DNA from: JAJDZL01 sp965220665
Lineage (GTDB): Bacteria; Pseudomonadota; Gammaproteobacteria; Arenicellales; JAJDZL01
DNA: 64,000 nt
Assembly: GCA_965220665.1 (NCBI GenBank)
Contig: CBDCQQ010000005.1
Location: forward strand, 62,001-126,000
Direction of reading: 5' to 3'
Below are positions 8,567-16,999 of the stretch, piece by piece. The position numbers were made by a program, and so were the translations under genes. The notes below the pieces were generated by a model. That model searched no databases. It worked only from the letters and a program-made list of their open reading frames with translations, and had not been told where the DNA came from. Within the stretch, counting starts at the first letter, position 1, and every line of letters begins with the position of its first letter.

Positions 8567-9153
8567 TTGACGTCGAATTTCACCCGTTCGCTCTTCAAAC
8601 GCCAAGCATCATTGAAAAACACAGGCAGTCGCATGACGGAAGGCAATGCTGACCGATCAATCGAAATTCTTACTCTCCCAACGTAGGACCTATCTGAAAG
8701 GAGAGTGTCTTCAGCCAATTCGACTTGATAAGTTCGTTGTCTGCCTAGTGCTTCCAGCATTGCCTCAAGTGAGGTGTAGCCACCATTCACATTTCGATCA
8801 GCGGATTTCAGCAAATAGTCTCGGTACAGGCTTCTGTAACTGAGTACATCTCGGGTGACATATTCATAAATGTTTTTGTCCCAAAAATTATTTCGTACTT
8901 GATAAATCTTAATCGTGGTCTGAACAGTAATCGGAATACTTGAATTCAACGCTTCAACCACGTCTTCCGAAAATTCGATCCTGGAATCCACAACGACAGT
9001 CACCATAGAATCAGAATCACGCAAGGCTTCAGTAGACAGAATGGAAAATCCAAAAGATGGTGACACTGTCGTGCAGAGCACAAACAACGTAATGATCCGG
9101 GTGATTTTACCGCTACAACTCTTTCGCACCGTCAATCGGCCTTTCCGACTCAT
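8563..9153 (-). CDS. DUF4390 family protein
   Basis: This 196-residue protein has an N-terminal basic segment and hydrophobic helix consistent with a signal peptide (cleavage near SPSFGFS), followed by an exported domain. The pattern matches DUF4390 proteins: an early VDSRIEFSEDVVEALNSSIPI segment, a central YRSLYRDYLL, and a terminal LPVFFNDAWRLKS. These proteins are commonly encoded just upstream of ntrY in gamma- and betaproteobacteria, which suggests a role as a periplasmic partner of the kinase (inference; no biochemical function known to me). Its ATG overlaps the rsmB stop and its stop overlaps the proposed ntrY start, so it is translated as part of this run. Confidence 0.85.
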   Translation of the reverse strand: MSRKGRLTVRKSCSGKITRIITLFVLCTTVSPSFGFSILSTEALRDSDSMVTVVVDSRIEFSEDVVEALNSSIPITVQTTIKIYQVRNNFWDKNIYEYVTRDVLSYRSLYRDYLLKSADRNVNGGYTSLEAMLEALGRQRTYQVELAEDTLLSDRSYVGRVRISIDRSALPSVMRLPVFFNDAWRLKSERVKFDVK

Positions 9154-10454
9154 TGGTTCTTCAACCTCGCATAATAGAACCCATCTCCACCTGCATTGTC
9201 CTGCAGCCGCTGTCGACCAAATCGTGTTTGCTGCCCGAGAGACTGAGGCAATTGATCAATGCTAATGTTTGGATGGTTGCGTAAAACGGCTTCAATCTGA
9301 CCATCATTCTCACGAGCCAGAATTGAACAAGTTGTGTATAGAAGTTTTCCATTTCGATTCAAGAGCGGCAACAGCCCTTCAAGCAAGTGGCGCTGTTGTT
9401 CGACGACCCGGTCAAGGTCTGCAGGCTTCCGATGATGCTTGATATCAGGATGCTTGCTGACTACTCCGAGAGCTGAGCATGGAGCATCAACCAGAATTCT
9501 ATCAAATGGTTTTCCATCCCACCATTCGTCGGGATGCGCAGCGTCAGCTGTTATGACTCGAGCATCATTTTGCACTCTGCTCAAATTATCCACAATCTCA
9601 GCCGCACGCGCCTGATCAATATCGATTGCTAATATTTCTTCCAATTTCGGTTCAATTTCAAGCATGTGAACTAGTTTACCACCCGGGGCAGAACAGGCAT
9701 CCAGCACCCTTTGACCCGGCGCCAGTTCCATCGACAACGCAGCTAACTGCGAGGCTGAACTCTGTACCGATACTACACCTTTGTTAAATCCGGGTAGATT
9801 TTCAACACTGATTCGCTTTGCAAGCTGAAGCGCGACTGGAGAAGTCTGATCGACACTTGCAAGAATTTGGCTTTCTTTCAGTATGTCGAGATACTCGGAC
9901 ACACTGGTTTTGTTCACATTCAGTCGCAGCGTCATCTTCGGACGACAGTTATTGGCACGCAGGATTTCCTCCCAGCTTTCCGGCCACTCCTGCTTAATGA
10001 GATCAACAATCCACTGAGGATGAGAGAAGCGACAATCATCCGTCAAACCGTTTGACTTAAACTGATCCTCACAGTTTAAGTATCGTCGCAAAACAGCATT
10101 GACAAGCCCGCGTGCCCAAGGCTTTCCAAGTTCAACTGTCGCATCAACTGTCTCAGATACACACGCGTATTGTGGAATTCCCATGAACTTCAACTGATAA
10201 AGACCAACGCATAAGAGGCATAGTACATCCTGATCTTTACGACGTACCGGACGAGCAAGCAATTGGTTTAACTGGTGCTCAAGTAGCCAGAACCACCTTA
10301 CGACCCCGTAGGTTAACTCTGAAATAATTCCCCGGTCTTCAGACTTCGCTTGATCCAGTGCATGATCGAGAGCCCGGTTCAGCTGTCGACCCCGAAATAC
10401 CACATAAAAAACTGCAAGCGCAGCAATTGTTCGGGGATTTTGAGTTTGGGACAT
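9150..10454 (-). CDS. rsmB: 16S rRNA m5C967 methyltransferase RsmB
   Basis: RsmB (Sun/Fmu) methylates cytosine 967 of 16S rRNA with S-adenosylmethionine. The 434-residue product has the NusB-like N-terminal domain (about 1-140) and a C-terminal Rossmann methyltransferase. Visible motifs are LDACSAPGGK near residue 250 (SAM binding), DAPCSALGV near 325 (motif IV, with the general cysteine) and YTTCSI near 385 (motif VI, the nucleophilic cysteine). Length matches the family. It lies 3 bases after fmt and overlaps the DUF4390 start, in the typical def-fmt-rsmB order. Confidence 0.95.
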   Translation of the reverse strand: MSQTQNPRTIAALAVFYVVFRGRQLNRALDHALDQAKSEDRGIISELTYGVVRWFWLLEHQLNQLLARPVRRKDQDVLCLLCVGLYQLKFMGIPQYACVSETVDATVELGKPWARGLVNAVLRRYLNCEDQFKSNGLTDDCRFSHPQWIVDLIKQEWPESWEEILRANNCRPKMTLRLNVNKTSVSEYLDILKESQILASVDQTSPVALQLAKRISVENLPGFNKGVVSVQSSASQLAALSMELAPGQRVLDACSAPGGKLVHMLEIEPKLEEILAIDIDQARAAEIVDNLSRVQNDARVITADAAHPDEWWDGKPFDRILVDAPCSALGVVSKHPDIKHHRKPADLDRVVEQQRHLLEGLLPLLNRNGKLLYTTCSILARENDGQIEAVLRNHPNISIDQLPQSLGQQTRFGRQRLQDNAGGDGFYYARLKNQ

Positions 10455-10457
10455 TGA

Positions 10458-11411
10458 TTAGTTCACTTTCGGCCCTTGCCCAAATATTGAACCCGGCGAT
10501 ATCGGAAGTCCCGACAGAAATTCCTGAACTCTCATTCTCTTTTTACCATCGCGCTGCAAGCACAAAATTTTCACCCCATCGTGTCCAGTACAAACTATCA
10601 CACCACCGCTGGTGCATTCAATCACTTCACCAGGAGTAGCCATCCCTGAATATGAAGAGACCTGTGCCGACCAAATTCGAATTCCCATTCCTTGGTAGAT
10701 TGTTCTTGCAATTGGCCACGGGTTATAGGCGCGCACTTTGCGAACAATGTCATCGGCCGATAAATTCCAGTCGATGAATGACTCGGCAACTGTAAGTTTT
10801 GAAGCATAGGACGCCTGATTGTCCAATTGTGGTGACGACTCCTTCAGTATTTGAGGCAATTCATTCAGAGTTTTCAGCAATTCTTGAGCACCGTATACAG
10901 CCAGCTTTTGCTGTAGCGTGCCTGTTGTGTCATCCGGCTGAATTGCACACTCAACCTGCGACAGCATCGGCCCTGTATCAAGTCCGACATCCATGTGCAT
11001 GATTGTTACTCCAGTTTTACAGTCGCCTGACTCGATTGCACGCGCAACCGGTGCAGCACCCCGCCACTTGGGAAGCAGAGACGCATGCACATTAATGCAT
11101 CCATACTTTGGCAGTTGAAGAAGTTCAGCTGGAAGCAAAAGACCGAAAGCAACAACAACCATCACATCCGGTGCCAATCTTTGAAGTTCGTGGATCAATT
11201 CTCTTGTGATGCGATGGGTTTGAAGAACTCGAATCCCTTGATCTTCGCAAAAAAGCTTGACTGGAGGTGCAGTCAGTTTTCGCCCTCGACCCTTTGGTCG
11301 GTCTGGCTGAGTGAGCACGGCAATGACTTCAACGTCGCTTTCGACTAGATATTGCAAACTTGGTAGTGCAAATTCCGGTGTACCAGCGAATATGGCTCGC
11401 AGATTATTCAT
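10458..11411 (-). CDS. fmt: Methionyl-tRNA formyltransferase
   Basis: Fmt transfers a formyl group from 10-formyl-tetrahydrofolate to initiator Met-tRNA. The 317-residue product is of normal size. The N-terminal domain carries the FAGTPEFA motif, the loop region after it, and the catalytic site HASLLPKWRGAAP near residue 110 with the following THMDxGxDTGP-type segment (IMHMDVGLDTGPM). The C-terminal OB-fold domain starts near residue 205. It sits between def and rsmB, 61 bases after def, a classic initiation-factor gene pair. Confidence 0.96.
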   Translation of the reverse strand: MNNLRAIFAGTPEFALPSLQYLVESDVEVIAVLTQPDRPKGRGRKLTAPPVKLFCEDQGIRVLQTHRITRELIHELQRLAPDVMVVVAFGLLLPAELLQLPKYGCINVHASLLPKWRGAAPVARAIESGDCKTGVTIMHMDVGLDTGPMLSQVECAIQPDDTTGTLQQKLAVYGAQELLKTLNELPQILKESSPQLDNQASYASKLTVAESFIDWNLSADDIVRKVRAYNPWPIARTIYQGMGIRIWSAQVSSYSGMATPGEVIECTSGGVIVCTGHDGVKILCLQRDGKKRMRVQEFLSGLPISPGSIFGQGPKVN

Positions 11412-11472
11412 TACTTCAAACTACACCACTGACAGACGACATGCAACTCATGCTCCAAATTTGAAGCGAATC

Positions 11473-12000
11473 TTAACCGACTCTACGGGCCATGTCGCGT
11501 TGGCGTTGCCGGGCTGCCTTTTGAAATTGTTTGGTGACTCGCTGACGTTTCAATCGGGACAGGTAGTCTGTAAACAGTTTACCGCTCAAATGATCAATTT
11601 CATGTTGAACGCATACTGCAAACAAACCTTCAGCTTCGGTTTCATACGTTTCTCCCTGCATGTCCTGGGCCCGAAAGCGTATCCATTCCGCTCGTTTAAC
11701 CTCCGCGAAATATCCCGGAAACGACAAACAACCTTCTTCAACGATCTGTTCACCATCCGAATCAATCACCTGGGGATTAATGAGGACTTTTAAATCATTG
11801 TGATCATCGGATACGTCGATAACAATGATACTGTGTGGTATCCCCACCTGGATAGAAGCCAACCCTATTCCAGGTGCCGCATACATGGTTTCAGCCATGT
11901 CATTAACTGTGTCCCGAATTTCTGAATTAAAATCAGCGACCGGTTCAGCTACGCGACGCAATTTAGGGTCGGGATAAACAAGAATGTCTAGTACAGCCAT
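11473..12000 (-). CDS. def: Peptide deformylase
   Basis: Def removes the N-formyl group from nascent proteins using a bound metal ion. The 175-residue product shows all three family motifs: GIGLASIQVG (motif 1, with Ser where Ala is more usual), EEGCLSFPG (motif 2, metal-binding Cys) and HEIDHLSG (motif 3, the HExxH metal and catalytic residues). It is the first gene of a minus-strand run reaching trkH, and is divergent from topA across a 198-base gap that should hold promoters for both directions. Confidence 0.96.
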   Translation of the reverse strand: MAVLDILVYPDPKLRRVAEPVADFNSEIRDTVNDMAETMYAAPGIGLASIQVGIPHSIIVIDVSDDHNDLKVLINPQVIDSDGEQIVEEGCLSFPGYFAEVKRAEWIRFRAQDMQGETYETEAEGLFAVCVQHEIDHLSGKLFTDYLSRLKRQRVTKQFQKAARQRQRDMARRVG

Positions 12001-12061
12001 TGGAATGCAGTCATTCTCCGGATCGACTCACTCCGGATGGTTTTGAAACATAGTCGAAAGG

Positions 12062-12086
12062 TTAATCAAGATTTCTCGTTGATTAA
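12062..12086. promoter_or_regulatory. Inverted repeat in the def/topA divergent gap
   Basis: TTAATCAA at 12062-12069 is repeated as its exact reverse complement TTGATTAA at 12079-12086, with a 9-base spacer. It lies in the AT-rich gap between the divergent def and topA genes, 62 bases upstream of def. It could be an operator or a small hairpin in a leader RNA. No T-tract follows on either strand, so a terminator is unlikely. Confidence 0.35.
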
Positions 12087-12198
12087 TTTCAGGTCGGATA
12101 CCAAATTTGTAGTATTACGAAAACTTTCACGAATTAATATATAAAAAGCAAAGCTATCCACTCGCATTTCTTCGATCATATTTTAGCAACTGCTCTCA

Positions 12199-14775
12199 AT
12201 GATTAATCTTGTCGTCGTTGAATCACCAGCGAAATCGAAAACAATTGGAAAATATCTGAATCACGGCTCCATATCTGAAGGCGAATACAGAATATTAGCC
12301 ACTGGTGGACACATATACGAGTCGCACAAGGTAGACGTCAAAAATGACTTCAGGCATGAATATCAACTGATTGACTCCAAACGCAGCGCGGTCAAACAGA
12401 TTGAGAAAGCCATGCAATCAGCCGACCGATTGTACTTGGCAACTGACCCTGACCGCGAAGGGGAAGCAATTTCAGCGCACATAAAAGACTACCTTAAAAA
12501 GCGCGGCATTTTAAATGGCAAAGAAGTGCACCGCATTGTCTTTTACGAAGTTACTCGTAAGGCAGTACTGGATTCCCTTTCGAATCCAGGCGAAATTTCG
12601 GAAAATTTGGTTGAAGCACAGCAGTCCCGAGATGCACTTGACCAATTAGTCGGATTTAATCTGTCGCCACTTCTCATTCGAAAACTTCGCACTCCCCATA
12701 TCTCCGCTGGTCGGGTACAAAGTCCTGCACTGCGATTGATTGTTGAAAGACAGCGAGAAATAAATCAGTTCACACCCGTCGAATTCTGGACGATTGGAGT
12801 TGAACTATCCAAAAAAAGTCCTGATGATTCAAACTCTTTTTTTGCCCAACTGACTTATTTGAGCGGCAAAAAGCTTGCGAAGCAAGAGATTACCAGTCAA
12901 GAAGAAGCAAATTCAGCTGTTGCATCGATCGAAAAGGAGTTGGAGCGATCAGAGCAAAAACTCAAAGTTGCGACGATTAATCGAAAAGATCTGAAGAAAA
13001 GACCACCACCACCGTTTAAAACCTCCACATTTGTACAGAGTGCCACACAAAGGTTGAAGAGAAGTGCGGTCGATGTGACTCGAATTGCACAAAAACTCTA
13101 TGAAGGTCTCGAAATTAATGGGGTTCAGACGGGACTGATCACCTATACCCGAACTGATTCGCTAACTCTGTCTACTCTGGCAACAGGACAGATTCGTGAG
13201 TTCATCAGTAAAACTTACGGTAGCCAGCACATTCCGAAATCGGCTCGTGTTTACAAAACAACATCAAAAACGGCTCAGGAGGCACACGAAGCGATCCGGC
13301 CAACCAATGTTAATCTCACCCCAGATAAAGTCAGGTCGTCCTTGAGTCCAGAGCAGTTAGCCATCTATGAACTCATATGGAAACGTACTGTCGCATCACA
13401 AATGAACGATGCCATCTTTGATCAGGTGTCGGTCGATTTGGTAGTAGCGGATCATCGATTTCACTCAACCGGCTCCACTCTGAAATATGCTGGTTGGCAG
13501 GTGGTCTCGAAAGATTTAGCAAATCAGAAGTATGATTCCGAAAGCAATCGCACATTACCGCACCTTGAAGAAGGTGAATTAATCCCGGTTGAACAAATTA
13601 AGCCCGAACAACACTTCACAAAACCGCCGCCGCGCTATACCACTGGCAGCCTAATTAGACAACTGGAAGAATTCGGTATCGGCAGGCCATCTACGTGGCC
13701 AACAATCATCACGAAACTGCAAAATCGCAATTACGTCACTGTCGAACAGCAGAGTTTCTACGCTGAAAGCCTCGGTTGCATAGTCGTAGATTACCTGAAT
13801 CAGCATTTTTCAAGATATGTTGACTACGGATTTACCGGAACAGTAGAAGACAAACTGGACGAAATTGCGCGAGGTGAACTGAATCGGTTGTCTGTGCTTG
13901 GCGAGTTTTGGACAGACTTTTCAGCTCAACTCGAAACGAAACTCAAGGCCCCTGCCTTTGAAATCAGTCTCGGTGAAGACCCAGACACCGAACGCGAAGT
14001 TCTCGTCAAGGTAAGAAATGGAGGTTCCTTCCTTCAGTTAGGCCGAAGAACCGATGCGGAGAAGCCGGTTTTTCGACCATTACCAAAAGGAACAGATCCG
14101 GGTTCAGTTTCATTTGAAGATGCTGTTAAACAGTTCAGAGGTCCAGTGCTACCTCGCTCCTTAAATGAGAAAACGCGAGATGGAAGAGTCGTTGAAATAA
14201 AGTCCGGTCGCTACGGGCCTTATTTCACATGTACCGATGATGAGGGGAAAGTCGAAACATTTAATTTGGACAGCGATATTGACCCTTTTGCAACAACGAT
14301 TGAAGACATAGAATCAATTCTTCTTTTGCCAAAATTGCCGCGTAGTCTGGGAAAATCTGATGAGTATAAAGAAGTTCTCGCCAACCGTGGTCGATTTGGT
14401 CCATATCTGTCGGTAATACGCACAGATGGGAGCAAATTCAATGTGAGTCTGGGTAAAACTGACAATCCTACGACAGTCACTCTTGAACGTGCAATCGACG
14501 TAATCAATGCCTCTAAATCAAAAGCCGGCCCGAAAGGGGGGCAGCGCTCCACAATCAAATCATTTGAAGACTCGAAAGTTCAGGTTCTGGATGGACGATA
14601 CGGACCCTACGTAACAGACGGTAAAATTAATGCCAGCGTGCCACCTTCTCTGGTTGCTTCCGAGTTAAGCCTCGAAACCTGCATGGAGTTGCTTGAAAAA
14701 AAAAGAAAAAGTAAACCCAAGAAGCGTACAGCATCCAGAAAGAAAACGGCTATGCGCAGAACGAAAAGCGCCTAA
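12199..14775 (+). CDS. topA: DNA topoisomerase I without zinc-finger tail
   Basis: TopA relaxes negatively supercoiled DNA through a covalent 5'-phosphotyrosine. The 858-residue product starts with the Toprim domain (VVESPAKSKTI, later the acidic DPDREGEA) and has the catalytic tyrosine Y316 in GLITYTRTDS. After the core the C-terminal third contains repeated GRYGPY or GRFGPY units (near 670, 735 and 795), the Toprim_CRpt type of tail, and ends with a lysine- and arginine-rich segment. The Cys4 zinc ribbons of the E. coli enzyme are absent; I see no paired cysteines in this region. It is a single gene on the plus strand, divergent from def. Confidence 0.95.
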   Translation: MINLVVVESPAKSKTIGKYLNHGSISEGEYRILATGGHIYESHKVDVKNDFRHEYQLIDSKRSAVKQIEKAMQSADRLYLATDPDREGEAISAHIKDYLKKRGILNGKEVHRIVFYEVTRKAVLDSLSNPGEISENLVEAQQSRDALDQLVGFNLSPLLIRKLRTPHISAGRVQSPALRLIVERQREINQFTPVEFWTIGVELSKKSPDDSNSFFAQLTYLSGKKLAKQEITSQEEANSAVASIEKELERSEQKLKVATINRKDLKKRPPPPFKTSTFVQSATQRLKRSAVDVTRIAQKLYEGLEINGVQTGLITYTRTDSLTLSTLATGQIREFISKTYGSQHIPKSARVYKTTSKTAQEAHEAIRPTNVNLTPDKVRSSLSPEQLAIYELIWKRTVASQMNDAIFDQVSVDLVVADHRFHSTGSTLKYAGWQVVSKDLANQKYDSESNRTLPHLEEGELIPVEQIKPEQHFTKPPPRYTTGSLIRQLEEFGIGRPSTWPTIITKLQNRNYVTVEQQSFYAESLGCIVVDYLNQHFSRYVDYGFTGTVEDKLDEIARGELNRLSVLGEFWTDFSAQLETKLKAPAFEISLGEDPDTEREVLVKVRNGGSFLQLGRRTDAEKPVFRPLPKGTDPGSVSFEDAVKQFRGPVLPRSLNEKTRDGRVVEIKSGRYGPYFTCTDDEGKVETFNLDSDIDPFATTIEDIESILLLPKLPRSLGKSDEYKEVLANRGRFGPYLSVIRTDGSKFNVSLGKTDNPTTVTLERAIDVINASKSKAGPKGGQRSTIKSFEDSKVQVLDGRYGPYVTDGKINASVPPSLVASELSLETCMELLEKKRKSKPKKRTASRKKTAMRRTKSA

Positions 14776-15150
14776 TCCATCAATTCAGTTCACCATCGTA
14801 CAGCCAGTGCTACTTGATTGAGGAATGTCAGCCAGCGGAAAAATGAGAATTAGTCCGACTTAGTTCTATCCTCGGACACGCACACTACCGAAATACGACA
14901 CTGGTAGAACTTGCAAATCGCGCGATGTAAATTTATTCTATACCAGGATCACGTATGCAGTTCACCCAAACCACCATTGCCGGTGTTATGGTCCTGTGCA
15001 CGATTGATTGGATGAATGCATCGGACAAAATGTCAGGCTGACAGCAAAGCTTCAAATTCAATTGAACTGTCTGCCATCCCGTAGGCATGTTATCTTTAGT
15101 GCGTGCTGCGGAATAATAATGAACAACTTCATATTCGTAGGAGAATATCC
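14776..15150. other. Noncoding stretch between topA and the Rpn-like gene
   Basis: I see no convincing gene, hairpin terminator or repeat in these 375 bases. A minus-strand open frame over 14933-15250 lacks any recognisable protein character and runs into the next gene. The last part carries a clear ribosome binding site (AGGAG near 15140) for the Rpn-like gene. Confidence 0.5.
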
Positions 15151-16134
15151 ATGCGAGATTCTTCGCATTTGCCAGAGAAGCGCCGCGCTCGCAGCAACTG
15201 GCACAACGACTTTTTCTCAGGTCACTTTCGAACACCTGAATCCGTCTCATCCCTGCTGAAGCTGGCCTTAAGCCCCGAGGAGCTTAAGCTGTTTGACCTT
15301 GACACCCTGCGGGTGGAATCCGGCAACCTGACCGATGCTGCTTCTCTTCGGGGCATTCACTCCGAGCTTGTCGCTTCGGTGAGGTTGAAAGACGGCGATA
15401 AACTGACGGTCAGTATCGTGGTTGAACATAAAAGTTATCCATACAGTCAGGTGATGTCGCAAATGCTGTGGTATGTTGCCAAGCTGTACAAGGATGGTTC
15501 CAGGGTTGTGCTGCCCATACTGATTTACCATGGTCGGAACCCTTGGCGCAGGAAGAAAAGTTTTCATGCATTTCAACACGCCCGTCTGCCGGGGAGGTTT
15601 ATGAAGGTTTTTGGCCGCAGGCTGGTGGATTTTGAGGCAATAGAGTTGAGTCTGCGCGAGTCGGGCATTGAGGGACAATTGTCGGCGTTGCCTCTTGTGG
15701 AGCGAGTTGTGTTGCGGGTGATGTCAAAGATATGGGAGGCTGATGCAAGCGATTATGCGCAGTGGATGGAAGAGATTCGAGCGTTGCCACAGAGTCAGCA
15801 GCGCGAGTTATCGGCCAGTTTGAGGGAATATTTTGTGAATGTCAGCAAAGTGAATAAAATGACGGATGTACGCAAGGTGCGGGAGATGCACCTGGGAGAT
15901 GAATACATGCAGCATGAATTGGAATTATTGGGAGATTTGACGAATGAGACGGTCGACTCGGCCACCAGAAAGGGCCGAAAGTTAGGGCGTGAAGAGGGTC
16001 TTGAGGAAGGGCGCAAAGCAGCTGCTTCTGAATTTGCAAATTGGCTAGTCGAACGTGGTTTTCCAGATGAAGAAATTCTGGAGGTCACAAAGTTATCTTC
16101 GGACGAAATATTAAAAATCAAGAACGGTACCTGA
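15151..16134 (+). CDS. Rpn/YhgA-family PD-(D/E)XK nuclease-like protein
   Basis: The 327-residue product resembles the Rpn family (recombination-promoting nucleases, formerly putative transposase YhgA-like). N-terminal features fit: HNDFFSGHFRTPESVSSLL, then LRVESGNLTD and the predicted nuclease core with VVEHKSYPY, where E and K match the (D/E)xK pair. The central YHGRNPW is also typical. The C-terminus has a charged helix ending EEGLEEGRKAA, seen in many Rpn members. The frame is open from 15103, but ATG at 15151 follows an AGGAG site and gives the family N-terminus. In E. coli such proteins are DNA endonucleases that raise recombination; they are accessory and patchily distributed. Here it stands alone between topA and a hypothetical gene. 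Confidence 0.8.
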   Translation: MRDSSHLPEKRRARSNWHNDFFSGHFRTPESVSSLLKLALSPEELKLFDLDTLRVESGNLTDAASLRGIHSELVASVRLKDGDKLTVSIVVEHKSYPYSQVMSQMLWYVAKLYKDGSRVVLPILIYHGRNPWRRKKSFHAFQHARLPGRFMKVFGRRLVDFEAIELSLRESGIEGQLSALPLVERVVLRVMSKIWEADASDYAQWMEEIRALPQSQQRELSASLREYFVNVSKVNKMTDVRKVREMHLGDEYMQHELELLGDLTNETVDSATRKGRKLGREEGLEEGRKAAASEFANWLVERGFPDEEILEVTKLSSDEILKIKNGT

Positions 16135-16391
16135 TTGCAAAGTGAGCATGTATTTAGTTGATAACTGCTTGCTTTGATGGTAACCCTGACTAACCAAATA
16201 GCGGTATAGCTTTAATAGCCTCTAATAGCGATTAATTTTGCTGTTATCAATCAAAAACAAAATTCTGAATGCCTACGTCTGGCTCTCTGGAAGTGGCATT
16301 TTTTGCTTGGAGCAATTAAAGTGGCGATTTAATGGTGCACAGACTCAGACTACAGCAGTGATGTAAATTGAGAAGTATTGAATTTTAAAAG

Positions 16392-16979
16392 TCACTCTAG
16401 CAATTTTTTGACCCTCTTCTGAGAGACGCTGCGAATTGGCTTGCCAGTGATAGGACTTAGCGGTGGATAAGGCATCTCCGGCAAGAAGCAAAATAGCTCA
16501 ACATCGACTTCAGCAGCAGTCCATTCAAAGCCTGGAATATTTTCGAAACGTTTGCCTGCAAATCGCTTGCGTTTCTCAATTTGATCATACGGCACCTCCG
16601 TATCATTCAACAACACACAAACTTCTTCAACCGTTGAGGGAAAAACGTGAATTTCAACTGGCCTGACTGAAGTGATTACTCCAGTTACTGCCGCACCGGT
16701 AAGCTTTGGTGAGTACTCAGAAACCAAATCCATAATTGACAACGCTGTTTCCAAGTACTGCTCACGCTCGGCATCTCTATTGGACTTAAAAATCGATAGC
16801 TGCTCCTCAAGCGCATTCTCAATTTCCAGGTTGGTTGGAATGGATCGATGCGTGGAAACACCGAGCCTTGAACACGCTTTTTCCTTTGCTATTCGAAAAT
16901 CGCGAACTCCTTCATCCGCCATAATTCGTGCAGCTTCATAGCGTAGCGAACGGCGCAAACGACTTGCTGATTTTGGCAC
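16392..16979 (-). CDS. Conserved hypothetical protein, possible nucleotidyltransferase fold
   Basis: This 195-residue protein is not recognised with certainty. It is rich in charged residues, begins with a basic segment (MPKSASRLRRSLRYEAARIM) and has no signal peptide or membrane helix. The middle KLTGAAVTGVITSVRPVEIHVF resembles the strand-turn-strand of minimal nucleotidyltransferases, where a GxVxxG turn is followed by two acidic metal ligands, but the acidic residues are not in the expected places. The end SPITGKPIRSVSQKRVKKLL is basic. It is encoded 20 bases before the ponA end on the same strand, downstream of that gene, so it may be read from the same transcript. Confidence 0.6.
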   Translation of the reverse strand: MPKSASRLRRSLRYEAARIMADEGVRDFRIAKEKACSRLGVSTHRSIPTNLEIENALEEQLSIFKSNRDAEREQYLETALSIMDLVSEYSPKLTGAAVTGVITSVRPVEIHVFPSTVEEVCVLLNDTEVPYDQIEKRKRFAGKRFENIPGFEWTAAEVDVELFCFLPEMPYPPLSPITGKPIRSVSQKRVKKLLE

Positions 16980-16999
16980 GACGAAACTGTGCAGGTGAG

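Noticed and set aside
14933..15250. 105-residue minus-strand frame upstream of the Rpn-like gene
   Set aside because: No protein character, overlaps the Rpn start and its ribosome site.
15268..15678. 136-residue antisense frame within the Rpn-like gene
   Set aside because: Shadow of the coding strand; no motif.
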